Assembly: GCA_036872755.1 (NCBI GenBank) | Contig: JAVHNS010000003.1 | Coordinates: 930,001 to 994,000 of the forward strand | Reading direction: 5' to 3' | DNA: 64,000 bases | DNA from: Orbilia blumenaviensis | Taxonomy: Eukaryota; Ascomycota; Orbiliomycetes; Orbiliales; Orbiliaceae | Shown here: positions 1 through 12,100 of the stretch, piece by piece | How positions within the stretch are numbered: position 1 is the stretch's first letter | How the letters are laid out: the number at the start of each line of letters is the position of its first letter | Notes under the pieces: generated by a model | Database searches by the model: none | What the model was told of the DNA's origin: nothing | The model's input: the letters and a program-made list of their open reading frames with translations, nothing else | Program-made: the position numbers and the translations under genes

Positions 1-3000
1 GCCCTATTCGCGAGTTCGAATCTGCAGGAAAAGGGGAAGATGGAAAATGGTCGGTTCGCGATCGTGTCAAAGCTGCTTCGACCGTTAGCTTCTCGCCGGA
101 CGGACGGTACATCGCTGTCGGCGAAACGGGCCACAATCCTCGAGTCTTGATCTACAACATTACGTCAGGCTTTGAAAATGCGGGGAATGAATTAGTACCC
201 TTTGCGATACTAACAGAGCACACCTTCGGTGTCAAGAGTGTGGCATTTAGCCCTTGCTCGCAGTTTCTGGCGAGTATTGGAACACTCAATGATGGATGCT
301 TGTACATCTGGAGCATGCCGGGTGTGAAGGGAGGACCGGTAAAGCTGCATTCGAGTAACCGATGCACCAACATTGTACAGGATATGACATGGATAGGGAA
401 AGGGCTTATCACGTATGTTCCTCTCTAGTTTATTCTAGAAGAGAAGTGGGAATGCTAACAGAGCGAATCAACTTACAGAGTAGGACTTCGTCATGTCAAA
501 ATCTGGAAAATGGAGGAAGAGCCCGCAGCACCCTCGCCACAAGCCAATTCAAAATCGCTACACATGATATTCGAGAAGTTCTCACACGGGAAATCGAAAC
601 AGCCGATAAGATCACAAGGGCCGAACGTATTGAATGGACGAAACGCACTTTTGGGACCATTGTTGGAGGAAACATTCATATCTGTCACAGCAATCTCAGA
701 CGACCGTGCGATCATTGCCACCGAAAAAGGCGACATATGTGTTATTGACGATGGATTGCAGAGGGTATCAAAGGTTGCAAGTGCAGATTCTGGGGTTACC
801 TGTCTGGCAGTCGACACGCTAAGGAAATTTGCGTGGGTAGCTTGCAGGCAGGGTACCATTAGGTGAATAGAGATCCTATTCTACATACCTACCTTGAACG
901 AGGCGCTAATCAAGATGGCACAGGACACTTAAACTACAGGACATTGCGAACCCACTAACACCTCCCGAATCGCCGTCATCACGATCCGGATCGCCGATTC
1001 TACCGCTCGGGTGCAAACCTGCGAATGTCATTGCTATGACATCCATTGGACAGAACCTATTCCTCATTGATACCAACCGCTCGATCAAAGTTGTTAGTCT
1101 AAAATACCATGAAGGCCTACCGACGCCAGACAGCGTGGCATATGAGTTTCCAGCCCACAAGAGCGCCGTCAACGGTGTTAGGTTGATGCCACCGTCAGCA
1201 CATATTCAGGCGGATTTTTTCACATGGTCAGCTTGTGGCACCGTGTTATTTTGGGACAACCATGGCAACAGCCAAAATGAACTCGTGGTTGAGCTAGAGC
1301 AGCCGAAGGATGCCGAGGAAGATATAAGGAATGAACTAAAAGTTGTTGAACTTTCGGATACTGGAGAGTTGATTGCGACAGGTGATAAGTTTGGCGTTTT
1401 AAGGTATGGAATCTGCATAATATAAAATATTGCGAGGAACGTGAAGAAAGTATACATTTTGCTGACTTAGGCAATTCCTTTACGGCAACAGGGTGATCCA
1501 GGCCTCCGACCGAAGTTCCAGCTACGTTGTCAAAGCTCACTCCGGGGAGATAATGTCGATATCGATTCATGAAGGTCAGAAATTCACAATCATCAGCAGT
1601 TGCGCGAGGGACCGGACGGTCCAGTTATTCACAAAGCGGAGGAAGCCGGGTTCAGTTTGGAAGCTTACGCAAACATTGGATGAGCACACGGCGAGTGTTA
1701 CGGGCGTTATCTTTATGGAAAATGGAACGAAATTGCTTTCCGCTAGCGCCGACAGGACGATTGTGGTTCGGGAGCTTGCGGTGAAAGAGAAGGAGAACGG
1801 AGATGTAGATACGATAGCCTATCTTGCGGCGAGGACTATCACCCTAAAGGCTACACCGCTGCATATGGCTTCTTTTAACGATAATTCGCCGCTGCTGTTG
1901 ACGAGTACGACTGGAAGACAAGTTTTTCGATTCGATGTTACGACTGGGAGGGAACTGCATTGCTTTAAATGTACAGATGAGAACGGGGAGTCAGTTATTC
2001 TTGATACTGTTACCCCAGGAAGGGATGTGACATTTGGGAAGGGCAAGTTGCTGGCTGGGATTTCAAGTACAGATAAAAGCGTGAGGATTTATGATATGGC
2101 CGGGAACCTAGTGGAAAGGGAGTGGGGCCACACAGAAGGGGTTACAGATGTGGCAATGTTTGAAGCTCCTGGGAGTGGAGAAGATGGAAGAAGGTTGACA
2201 TTGATTAGCACGGGAACTGATGGGACGGTGATGATTTGGAGCTATAATTCGAAACTTATTGGAGACAGCGATAGCGTCGATGGTCTGTCCATCTCGGATA
2301 CAACAGCATCAAAGGCTCCCATCCGGAAGGTTCTGTCAAAGGCGGAGATTATGGAGTTCACAACGGGCAAAGGGGTGGATACCGCGAGCATTGCCTCTGT
2401 GAAGACCAACCACAAGGAGAATCGGAAGGATTCAATGCTTGGGTCGGATTGGGCGAGTTTATCGGATGTCGAGACAGCCAGTATCACTCCTACACCCTCG
2501 ACGTTACGGAAAGTGGAGAGTAGCCCTGTGCCGGCCGAGAGGCCGAACACTGCTGTTCCAACCACTACCAGTGCCGCCGTCGCCGTCGCCGCCGCCGCTG
2601 CTGCCGCTTCTAGTACCACGATGACTACCACGTCTAGGACAAAGCTTACCGAGCGGCCTAAAAGTGCGATAATATCGACTAGCCCGCCTAAGCCGCCACC
2701 GAAAGGATCGCATAGAAACTCGCTAGCAGGTGTTCCAAAGCAAGGGTCTGCTTCTACGACAAATCTTGCCGCGCCGACAAAAGGAGATCACGCGTCAAGA
2801 GCACCTTCGAGAGGATCGAGGACAACTTCACGGACTGATACGACTAGAAGTCATACGGATACCGAGACTAGTGGTTCTACTGGAACCGTGAAGCGGAAAC
2901 TAAGGCTCCCCTCACGGCCACGAGATCCTTCGCCATCCACAACGAATTCGAGTAAGAACTCGAAGTCGACGTCTTCGGGTGCAGGGGGTCTTTTAGCCTC

Positions 3001-3508
3001 CCGGCGAGGGTCTAACTCTACTACTTCGCGGTCTTCGGTGAGGACTTCAGGTGCGACGGTAAACAGCAATAGTAACAGCAGTCGAGAAACTAGCAGTGAG
3101 ATTGCGAACGCGAATGCGCTGTCTGAGCAGCTAGTTAGGAGCTTGGGAGTGTTCAGACGGCGGGTGGAGAGTACTCAGTATGCTATCAAACCTGAAGTGC
3201 GCAAGGAGCTAGAGAAGGAGTTACTAGCTACATTGAAGTGCATTGGATGTCCTATTCCATCAGCGGTCACTCCCACTGTGAGCATCAGCGGGGATGAGTC
3301 GACCACGAGTCCGAGAAGCTTAGCACCTGGAGGACCTGCGTATACCTATGGGAGCGGGCCAACTGATGGATTGGGGATTCGCATGGACGATCAGATGATG
3401 GCACTTGTGACGACGTACTCGGAGAGGCTGTTGAGCGTGGTGCAGAATAGCTTACCCGAACTTACGAGCCCGCGGCCGAGTTTGAGCGGATCAAGACCTG
3501 GGAGGTAA
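1..3508 (+). CDS. WD40-repeat protein, MAPKBP1/WDR62 type (5' partial)
   Basis: The gene enters from upstream, so the N-terminus is missing. Four exons fit one frame: <1-412, 479-862, 924-1403 and 1471-3508. Junction phases agree and the introns are 61-67 bp, giving about 1103 visible residues. The first ~750 residues are serial WD40 blades; recognisable pieces are SVAFSPCSQF, VGLRHVKIW, SIHEGQKF and LISTGTDGTVMIW. The C-terminal ~400 residues are low-complexity Ser/Thr/Ala/Pro with a run of Ala near 2580-2610, ending in a more conserved helical stretch (LVRSLGVFRRRVEST). Two WD40 propellers followed by a long disordered tail is the layout of MAPKBP1/WDR62 scaffold proteins, and fungal homologues are known. 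A scaffold role in signalling or at microtubules is inferred from the family. Another large WD40 scaffold cannot be excluded. Confidence 0.85.
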
Positions 3509-4979
3509 AGAATTGATGTTTTTTGGGTTAGTTTTTTGGGTTTTGATTGATTGGTTAACTGGCTGATTTTGGTTGATTGGTTGATTTGATATTCTTTGCA
3601 GTTATTCTTTCTCGCAAAGGCATAAAAAGTATTCTCGTCGCATTTTTTATTCTAGTGGCGGTTTGCATGCATAGCATAAGAAGGAAGCTGCGAGGCTTTG
3701 TTTCCCTTCTGTTATTATTCTCTTTTCTTCTCTTTCTTCTTTCCGCTTCTTTCCATTACATCACTTTTTATGGGGGGTTCCAATTACCGTTGTGTCCTTT
3801 TTTTTACTTATGGGAGGGTTTCATGGGACTTTTTTTTTGGCCTCTTTCATTTGCTTATGGATAATATTCGTTTGTGTTCTTTGCTTCTTAAGATTTCCCT
3901 TTGTGCATGGCGTTCTTCCTTTTCGAAATTTCTACTTCTTCTTTTCTCGTCCGATCTTCATCAATTTCCTTTTTTTTTTTTTTTTTTTTTCGAGATTTCT
4001 CTATCCGTCTTTGTTTTACAAACATTCATCCATGGCCTGCGGCTGTTTTTTTTGGTACTGATTCACTTCAACGGCTGTTAATATATATACTACTATCGCT
4101 CTGTTCCAGAGCCATTCTCCTCAATAAATGAGGATTGATTATTAGGGAGAGATCCAAAAACAAAAAAGGAAATTCACTCCATTCTTGTTCTTTTAACTGC
4201 TTGTTTTTCGATGATACATACTACTATTTTATCTTATTTTTACACATATATACTTACTTAGCTACTTGTTCTATATACAGCACACGCTTGAGTCAATGTG
4301 TGCGTGGATTCGGAATGGGTTTTTTGGTTCTGCTTGCGGTTGGGTTATATCATACATGATCATACAGACGTCATTTTTTTTCCGGGTTCGGGCATTTGTT
4401 TTCGAGAGGTTGTTATCGTATATTACTATTACTATGTATGTATCCATTGTTCATATTTTTATTCTTTTTGATATTCGTTTTTGGAATGAATGGAAGATAG
4501 GCCTGTTCTTTTTTCGGTTTCGCTGCCCTTTATGGCTATATCTACTTTGCAGCGTGGAGAGCTGATGTTCTTATCTAATATATGCGGTTACCATCGCTAT
4601 ACGCTGGCATAAATAATTATTTTGTCTTAGTTTTAATTAGATCCTCGCCTTTCAGTTGGTATCATTGCTAAAAAGCCATTTTTGGTATTAGGCTACTATT
4701 AGTTAAAGCAGTTAAATGCATATCATTTGTTATGTGTGTCTCGTTAACACCAGTATCTTAATAACCGTTCTCTTAATCAAATATAAAAAAAATATAGTAG
4801 CAAAGCAAAGCAAAGGCCGGCTCGTTTTAGGCAGTGGTAAATAAATACATTATATAGATAAAACCCGATGATAAGAGATAGCAAAATTAACAGATTGTGG
4901 TGTGAATATACGCCCCAGTACTCATATCATTATATATCGTACTTCCCCAAATACCCCCATACGCATACGAGCGTGCAGT
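3509..4979. other. Intergenic, T-rich convergent 3' region
   Basis: This 1.47-kb stretch lies between the convergent 3' ends of the WD40 gene and PEX14. It is strongly T-rich on the + strand with several homopolymer T runs (about 3969-3990) and contains AATAAA-like sites (for example near 4122). The open frames in it are Phe/Leu/Ser-rich products of the T-tracts, not genes. It probably holds the two 3' UTRs. Confidence 0.6.
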
Positions 4980-6556
4980 TTACCTACTTCCAGCTGGGAA
5001 ATTCTTGCTATAATGTGTGTTAGTTCTGTAATTCTCCAAACGGGTCTGGTAGTTTGGTAAAGGGGGGGAAGAGCTTACATATTCAACAATACACCCTTAA
5101 CACTTCTTATCTCCGCTTTTACCTTTCCAAACTCATCTTCATCACCTTTACCCTGTGCACCAGCACCGCCGGAGATGCTGACGTATGGTGGTAGATAGCT
5201 GTTCGCGCTGCTGCTGCCGTAGGTGGCTTTGTAGGTGATGTTGTGCAGGTACTCTGTTAGGTCTTTTACATTCCCTCCTAGCTCTCCACCTTCGGATTGG
5301 ACCACGTCGTCTGCTTCGTCTTTTAGAGACTTAAGGAGACGTTGGATACGGTCTAGCTTTTCGTCGGGAGGAAGTGAAGTTGGGTCTGAAGCCGAGGCGA
5401 TGGAATGGTGTGGTGAAGTTTGGGTCTGTGCGTCTACGTGGAAGGTACGAGTTGGTTGAGCTGACGATGCGTAGGAATAGATACTTTCTCTTTCTAAGGC
5501 GTCGTCGTCTATGAGATCTCCGTCGTCTGAGAAGGTGTCTGATGTTGTTCTGGCTGTGTATTTTGCTAGTGGGTACTTATGCTGTAAGACGCCGAATGGA
5601 GGATTTGGATGTGTTTCTGAGGGTAGTGGACGGTGTGCTAGGTCTGAGAGCTTTTGGTTCATCTCGTCGAGCTTGGAGAGGGCGTGGGAGGAGAATTCGA
5701 GGCGGGAGTCGGTGAGGTTGTCGATAAGGGGCTGGAAGTAGTATTTTGTGGCGGCATAGATGGTGGCCGAGACGCCGGCGAAGAGGTAGGCTCCGGCGGT
5801 TAGGGTTGCGGTGTTGAAGATTGGTGGAGGAGGTGGGGGTGGGGGGAGATATTCGGGGAAGGTGACGATTGGAGCTGAGGCATTCGGGCGGGGCGGGAAG
5901 GGGGTCTATGGAAAGAGAAGGCCTTTGTTAATATAATGTATTCTAGAATTATAATAATGATATCGGGGAGAAAAAGTGGAACATACTGTAGATGTGCCTG
6001 ACGACACCATCTGGACAGTCCGCTGTGCTCTACTACTGCTGCTGCTACCCCCGGCTGTGGCAGAGCTCTCACTCGGCATCGGTGGCATTGGCGGTTCAGC
6101 CTGTACCATCGACTTCTTCGTCGCAGGTTTCGCGAACTGCCAGCTAGGGACGCCCTTTTCCGTGGGGAGAAGACCATCGATCTCATCGCGGGTCAGCCCC
6201 TTACTCTCCAAAAACGCGATTTTCTTAGTTCGCGTGGAGTTCTGGACCTCGGATTCTTGCAGGAAGCGGAAGGCTTGTTCGATCAGTTGCGACCGGGTCA
6301 GGGGTTTTGGTTCCTCTTTTTCTTCCTTTTCCTCCTCCTCTTCCCTTTCCTCCTCTTCTTCTTTTTCCTCCTTTTGTTGTTGAGGTTCTTCCTCCTTTTG
6401 TTCTTCCTCCTTTCGTTCGACTTGTTCTTCCTCTTCTTCAGCGACAGGCTCGACGGGGGTCGGGGCTGGCGGTGGCGGTGTCACTTTCTCGGGCGACGGG
6501 GAAGGTGTGGGCTGTGGTTCGGACGGCTGGTCTTTCGGGTCGCTGTCGTTAGCCAT
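4980..6556 (-). CDS. PEX14: Peroxisomal membrane docking protein Pex14
   Basis: Pex14 is the peroxisomal docking and translocation protein that binds the cargo receptor Pex5 and Pex13. Three exons: 6556-5987, 5905-5079 and 5007-4980, predicting 474 residues. Residues 1-85 are Pro- and Glu/Lys-rich. Residues 86-130 form the conserved Pex14 N-terminal domain (LTRSQLIEQAFRFL, then FLESKGLTRDEID). A hydrophobic Gly/Ala segment around residues 220-242 (AGAYLFAGVSATIYAA) is the membrane segment, followed by a coiled-coil-prone region. The last exon is only 28 nt; it uses donor AT|GTAAGC and acceptor TATAG and ends the protein in NFPAGSR. Without that splice the frame would stop at 5075, three residues after the shared part. 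The NFPxG-type tail resembles other fungal Pex14 C-termini, which is why the third exon is included. The acidic Glu/Lys insertion before the N-domain is unusually long. Confidence 0.9.
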
Positions 6557-7244
6557 GATTATAATTATATGTAGACCGGTCTGTGATATAGTCCAGTTGA
6601 AGAGTCGGCGTTATTGCGACGCGCAATGAAGTCGGAGATGTCGGGAAGGATCGCAGTCGGCGGGAGGTTGGAGACGATGTTTTGAGGTTGAAGCTGAATT
6701 GGTTTGGTTTGATTGATTGATTTGATGTTGACATGCGACAACAACGCGCTGGCATGGCATCCAATACCTCGGCTCAAATTTCCGGGGCCGAATATCGATA
6801 TTCTATTTCATTACATTGGGACCCCACACAGCATGTACTTAGTATTGTAAAATCTGTAGAAGAACGGTGCGACTAGTATAAAAGAAATTAATAATCATAG
6901 ATTAGTGATACTGTAATTCATGGGGACCGTTTCAATGACCGTTATCATGCGTGTACGACCCCAAGTCAATGACAAGCCCAGTCATGGTTCGGTCAATAGT
7001 CGGCATCATCGAGTTAAATCCGGCAATATCCCGTTTGGGAATCCCAGCCTGGTTTTGGTCGCACAACCGGAATCCAACACTCTCAACACTCTTTCTTGTG
7101 TTGGCGATACTTACTCCTAATCTGATACCATATAACTCTATAGCTTCGATGATATCAACCTAAGTGAATCCGCGCATGTATATAGGATATTGTCAGTGGT
7201 ACGTGCACAGAGGGGTTTAAGGATATAGGTACTACAATCTAAAA

Positions 7245-7293
7245 TCTACAGTCTACAGTCTACAGTCTACAGTCTACGGTCTACAGTCTACGG
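7245..7293. repeat. 7-bp minisatellite, unit TCTACAG x7
   Basis: Seven head-to-tail copies of TCTACAG fill 7245-7293. Copies 5 and 7 read TCTACGG, so the array is nearly perfect. It is intergenic. Confidence 0.95.
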
Positions 7294-7408
7294 TAATTCT
7301 GCACTATCTATGGGGGAATCTTTCTTTCATTGTCGGCAGGCCCCGCCGAAGACCGTGATTGGTAGGGCCCGCCGACCTTTCCGTCCTAAATACATGCATC
7401 TACCCCCA

Positions 7409-7500
7409 TAAAAAAAAAATAAAAAGAAAGAAAGAAAAGAAAAGAAAAGAAATAAAGAAATAAAGAAAGAAAGAAAAAGAAAAAAGAAACAGAACAGAAA

Positions 7501-7531
<31 letters not shown>

Positions 7532-7566
7532 AAAAAAAAAGAAAAGAAAAAGAAAAGGAAACCAGC
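7409..7566. repeat. A/G homopurine tract
   Basis: About 155 bp of almost pure purine on the + strand: AAAG/AAAAG repeats, then a run of more than 25 A with one interruption, then more AAAAG. It lies just beyond the stop codon at 7606 of the minus-strand gene, so in that transcript it would be a pyrimidine-rich 3' UTR. Confidence 0.9.
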
Positions 7567-7605
7567 GAGACCAGCAGAGAAAACCGGAGGAGGGGGAGCC
7601 GTGGC

Positions 7606-9188
7606 TCAGAGGGAGGGGTGGAAGCCACCGAAGGCAGCCCCAAAGCGACCCGCAAATGGGTGCCTGGGGAAGCCCGGGTGCCCCAGAAAAAATGGTGGGG
7701 GCAGAGCCGGCAGGATTGGTATAAAAATATGCCCATGCGGGCGAACAAATCCTGGAACATCCTGCTCCAGCAGCCTCCACCCCTCCCTCTCCATGAGCTC
7801 CACCGTCTCGAGATCGAGACGGCCCCCGGAACTCATGGGGTCAAGAGCGAAGAAATCTTCGCCCTTGGCCCACCACGGCCCAAACTCCGCACACAATTGG
7901 CGGAATACCGCCTCCACGTAGGACCTGAATGAGGCCCCACCCCAACCCACCGGCGCCGTCCTCTTCAGCTGGCGTTTCAGCCAGCGGAACAACAACCTTA
8001 CGGCACCGAGGTGCCCGCAGTCCACCGCCATTCGAGTTAGAAACCCGAAGGCGTTTGCCTCCCACCCCGCCGGGAAGCCGATCACATGGGATCGACGGTA
8101 TGGACCGCCGACCCCGCCCTCGTCCACCGTCATAAACAGACTATACGTCCCCGGGGTGACGGCATGGGCCAGCTGTTGGCGCCATGCGTCCTGGTTCGGT
8201 GCGACGTACGTCTGTTTCGCCACAATCGTGATTGGCGAGTCGGTGTTTGGGACCACGTTTCCGCGCAGGACAGGTTGTTTTCCGCAAATGAGCCAGTGGT
8301 CGATGTCTCCCCAGTGGCAGTCCTCGGAGCAGTATCTCGTCGTACTTACTCCACCACAACGTCCACACCCTCTCGTAAGTTGGGCGGCAATACGCTTTCC
8401 ACACTTGGGATTTGAGCACTGGTAGAACACCTCGCTTAAGTCAATTGCTTCTTTGACAACGTTAAGTCTCACCACCTCGTAATGAGGGGAAGAGTTGTCA
8501 GTCTTTAGCGCTTGCCCGGGAATGAACTCCGGCTTCTTGACTAAGAAGATGACACCGGGGGACCTGTTATCGGTGGTGTACAAGGGACCGTGCTTAACAT
8601 AAGAACCATCCGCTCTAAATGTAAGAAAAAGATGATTAGAGATCGTCGACTTGTAGAATAGATGCTAGAAAATTGAAACTTTTATAATACTTACTTGATA
8701 GCCCAAGTGAGATCTGCTACTTCAATCTCCGAAGTCTGAACCGTGTTTGTGAAAGTGCGCATTGACTCAAAAGTATATCGACGCTTGAGCGGGCATTCGA
8801 TCGAAACATACCCCTTTGGAATCTCAGGCCACTGCGTGGGTCCGTTGGGGATATAATACTTCTCTTGTCGTGGGCGCTGAACGTCGGTGTGAATTACTTT
8901 CTCGCGGCTAGCGGGACTGCGTGGATAACCTAAGCCGTACTGAAACCCTGACTGTGTGGTTCTACCCACGGCACCGGGAAATGTTGGAACTGTGATAAAT
9001 TTCAAATCTCGACTATCGGTGTAAACAGGGCGGCGTACTTCAACGCGATCGAACTTTTCTCCGTGCACTGTATACGACGGGACGGGGTGGAATCGTGCCT
9101 GGATCTGTGCGATGATATAAGGATCTTTGGTACATCCCTCTGGAATTTGGTCGACTGGGGGCAAAGCAAAGCTTGGAGATGCAGAATG
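7606..9188 (-). CDS. MYND-type zinc-finger module (probable 3' part of the upstream gene)
   Basis: Two exons share a frame: up to 8695, then 8614-7606, across an 80-bp intron (AA|GTAAGT to TTTAG). About 490 residues are encoded. Around 8295-8430 is a MYND-like zinc finger: CSNPKC, CGRC, YCSEDC and a final HWLIC, matching the C-x-C ... YC-x3-C ... C pattern of this protein-interaction finger. The N-terminal ~200 residues and C-terminal ~230 residues match no family I recognise; the extreme C-terminus is Pro/Phe/Gly-rich. There is no ATG in frame before 8770, so the module cannot easily start itself. It is in the same frame as the gene ending at TAG 9191-9189, and a 48-nt GT-AG intron (9236-9189) would remove that stop. 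I therefore think it is the C-terminus of the gene at 9189-14916, but list it separately because that donor (GTTGAC) is weak. Confidence 0.65.
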
Positions 9189-12100
9189 CTATCCTGCTCG
9201 TCCGACGCTGCTTGGCAATCTATGCCGGCTGTCAACGTATATCGGGACAGTAGCTGGGCGATCGATCTCATCATCGACAATCTCTTCGACTCTTGGGTGA
9301 GGGCCCTCAGGAGATTTGGCTCCGGACTTTTGGTCTTTCGGGATTTTAGGAATCGTAATGTATTTCCCCCTGAGAAGTCTAGCTGCGTCGTGGCCTGCGA
9401 CGACCTTGAATTTCTGACCGTTTCGAACCCCAGACAAAAGGGGAACTTCACCGAGTGGTGGATAACGGGGGAGCTCGATGATATCAGGATCAAGGTCACC
9501 ATCAGGATCAAGATTATTGGAACTGTCCATGGTGGGGCCCCCGACTTCACTAGTAGCTGTGCCGACATCCTTAGTGACCTGAACGATCGAAGGTTCAGGA
9601 GAGACTATCAAGCTAGGTTCTTCTGATATGCCTGGATGCACAATGCCAGGACTTGTACTCAAGAGAGATGGTGTGCCCGGATGCACAATGCCGGGACTTC
9701 TGGTCGTAACAGTCGAGATCCCTTCGTCGGCGGGGGTGGGGGTTTCAGTCGAGTCAGCAGGATTGCCTGCATGCACGATGGCAGGGCTTTGGGATTGGGT
9801 GCCTAGATGCTCAATGCTAGGACTTTGAACTTGTTCGCCTGGATGCTTAATGCCAGGACTTTGAACTCGCTTGCCTAGATGCTCAGTGCTAGGGCTTTGA
9901 ACAGATGGAATTTCTTCTTGGGAGTCAACTATGACACTTGACTCATCCTTCGTCTCTTTACTAGACTCAGGGGACTTCTTACTCTCCAACGAACGTCGAA
10001 GCTCCGCTCGCTCCTTAACCGACATCTTTGGGGTCTTCTTTTCTTCAGCAGCCTTCTTCGCCAATGCACGTCTTTCCTTCTTAGTGAGGGCTCGAGTAGG
10101 AACTGGGTCCTTAGCCATGATAGTGATTTCTTTATTCGATGTTTCGCACGGCATAACTGGTGGCGTAGTGGGCTCTGTAATTGGCGCCTTGACTTGAGGA
10201 CTCTGGGACTGGCTTCTGATTACCGGAGGTTCGGGGGTGGCCTCAGTAGCAGCTTTTGAGACAGAGGGAATGTCCTTTTTCGACTTGGCACTTTCTGCAA
10301 CGGCGCGTGATTCGTTTTTCTCGGTCTTGGTTTGACCAGCGGGGCGAGAAGGAGAGATGACAGATACACTCTGGCTTTTTGGTTTGGACGAATCCTGATC
10401 ACCGATCTTGATTTCACTGGCGGTAGATACTGCGACTGTCTCCGGAGGAGCAGATGACTCGTCTTCGGATGCGAGCTCGACAGTCATATCGGGAGACGGT
10501 TCTCCAGTTGTCCGAGTATCTTTTTGACGTATTAGAGGCTTGGTACTGGTACCCAATATCGGGAATTCCTCCATGGAACTAAACTCAGGAAGGCGAGCTT
10601 CACGTTTCTGACGAGGGGCCTTGCCAGCCGGCTTTTCATTTTCCTTGGTTGATGGCATTTGAACCAGAGCGGCGGCCTTCACGGTATCTTGCCTTGGCGG
10701 GGACTGGCTTCGAGTAGTGTTGGCCTTACTCTGGACCGACTTAATCTCGTTCTGAGCAGGAGCGACCTTAATAAGAGCTTTTGCGGGTACAATCTTGCAT
10801 TGACCTTGGACAGGAGCGACTTTAGCTTGACCTTGAACAGGGGTAACTTTAGCTTGGCCTTTAACAGGGGCAGCTTTGGTTTGGCCTTTAACATGAGCAG
10901 CTTTAGCTTGACCTTGAACAGGAGCAGCTTTAGCTTGACCTTGAACAGAAGCAGCTTTAGCTTGACCTTGAACAGGAGCAACTTTGACTTGGCTTTGAGA
11001 AATGGCAACTTTGACTTGGCTTTGATGAGTGACAGCTTTGACTTGACCTTGGGGCGTAGTTTTGGCTTGGCCTTGAATGGGAGCAGCCCTAACTTGACCT
11101 TGAGGGGTAGCAGCCTTAATTTGAATCTGGGGGGTAGACTTGATATGCGCTTGAGGGGGGGCAGTTTTCACCTGAGCCTGAGCAGGGATAATTTTAACCT
11201 GAACTTGAGCAGGAGTAAATTTGGCCTGGCCTTGTGGGGGAGTGGCTTTGACCTGTCTTTGAGGGGCAGCGATTTTGGCCTGGCCTTGAGCAGGACCAGC
11301 CTTGGCTTGAACCTGGGCATTGCCTGATTTAACTTGACTTTGAGTAGTACCAGAACTAACTTGAGCTTTAGCGGGGCTAGCTTTGGCCTGAACTTGAGCG
11401 GGACCAGCTTTGACTTGAGCTTTAGCGGGGCTAGATTTGGCCTGAACCTGAGTGGGACCAGCTTTGACTTGAGCCTGAGGGGCGGCTTTGGCTTGACCAT
11501 GAGGGGTATCAACCTTGGGTTTGCCTTGTGTGGGGGCTGGTTTTGCCTGTCCTTGGGTGGGAGCAGTTTTGTTCTGGGCAGCTGGAGGCTTAGGATTTGG
11601 TTTGTGAGCAGGAGGGGCATGTCTGGAAGGAGCGTCTCTTGTCGGGAAGACAGCATTATGACCATGGCTAATTGGCATTCGCGGACCCTTCTTTTCCATA
11701 AACTTAGCAGCCTTAGATGTTTCGTGTTTTTTGCCTCCGACTTTGGTCCAAGATGATTCATCTTCCTCAGATGCTTTGATCCCAGCTGCAATAGCTTCGG
11801 GGTCGTCATACAAATCAACATCTGGCTTAGTCGGTGACATTTTGACCGGTTCGTTGGTTTGGGCAACAGCCGCACCAGGGGCCGTAGGCATTTGGGAATT
11901 TCCTCTGCGGCGGCGAGGCATTTTGCTTTCTACTGCCAAAATGTTAACAAAAGTTCTAAGACAACGGATTTTTTGAAGCGCTTACCTTGCTCTTGTGGAA
12001 CGGGTTGAATTTGCTTTTCAGGAGAATTAGAGAAGATATCTACGTTGTATTAGTGTTAGTCGACGTTCTTGCGACAAGATGATGATGAAAAGTAGAAACG

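Larger units (their letters stand above)
6557..7605. other. Intergenic, PEX14 promoter side plus low-complexity tracts
   Basis: About 1.05 kb between the PEX14 start and the stop of the MYND-domain frame. It should carry the PEX14 promoter and 5' UTR and the 3' UTR of the neighbouring gene. It contains a 7-bp tandem repeat and a long purine tract, listed separately. No coding frame here has a family signature. Confidence 0.6.

Noticed and set aside
3577..4565. Several overlapping open frames rich in Phe, Leu and Ser
   Set aside because: They are by-products of T-rich 3' sequence; no family motif and no splice signals link them.
10659..11756. Long plus-strand frames rich in Leu, Ser and Asn repeats
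   Set aside because: They are the complement of the 27-bp coding repeats of the minus-strand gene; the repeat periodicity makes open frames on both strands.
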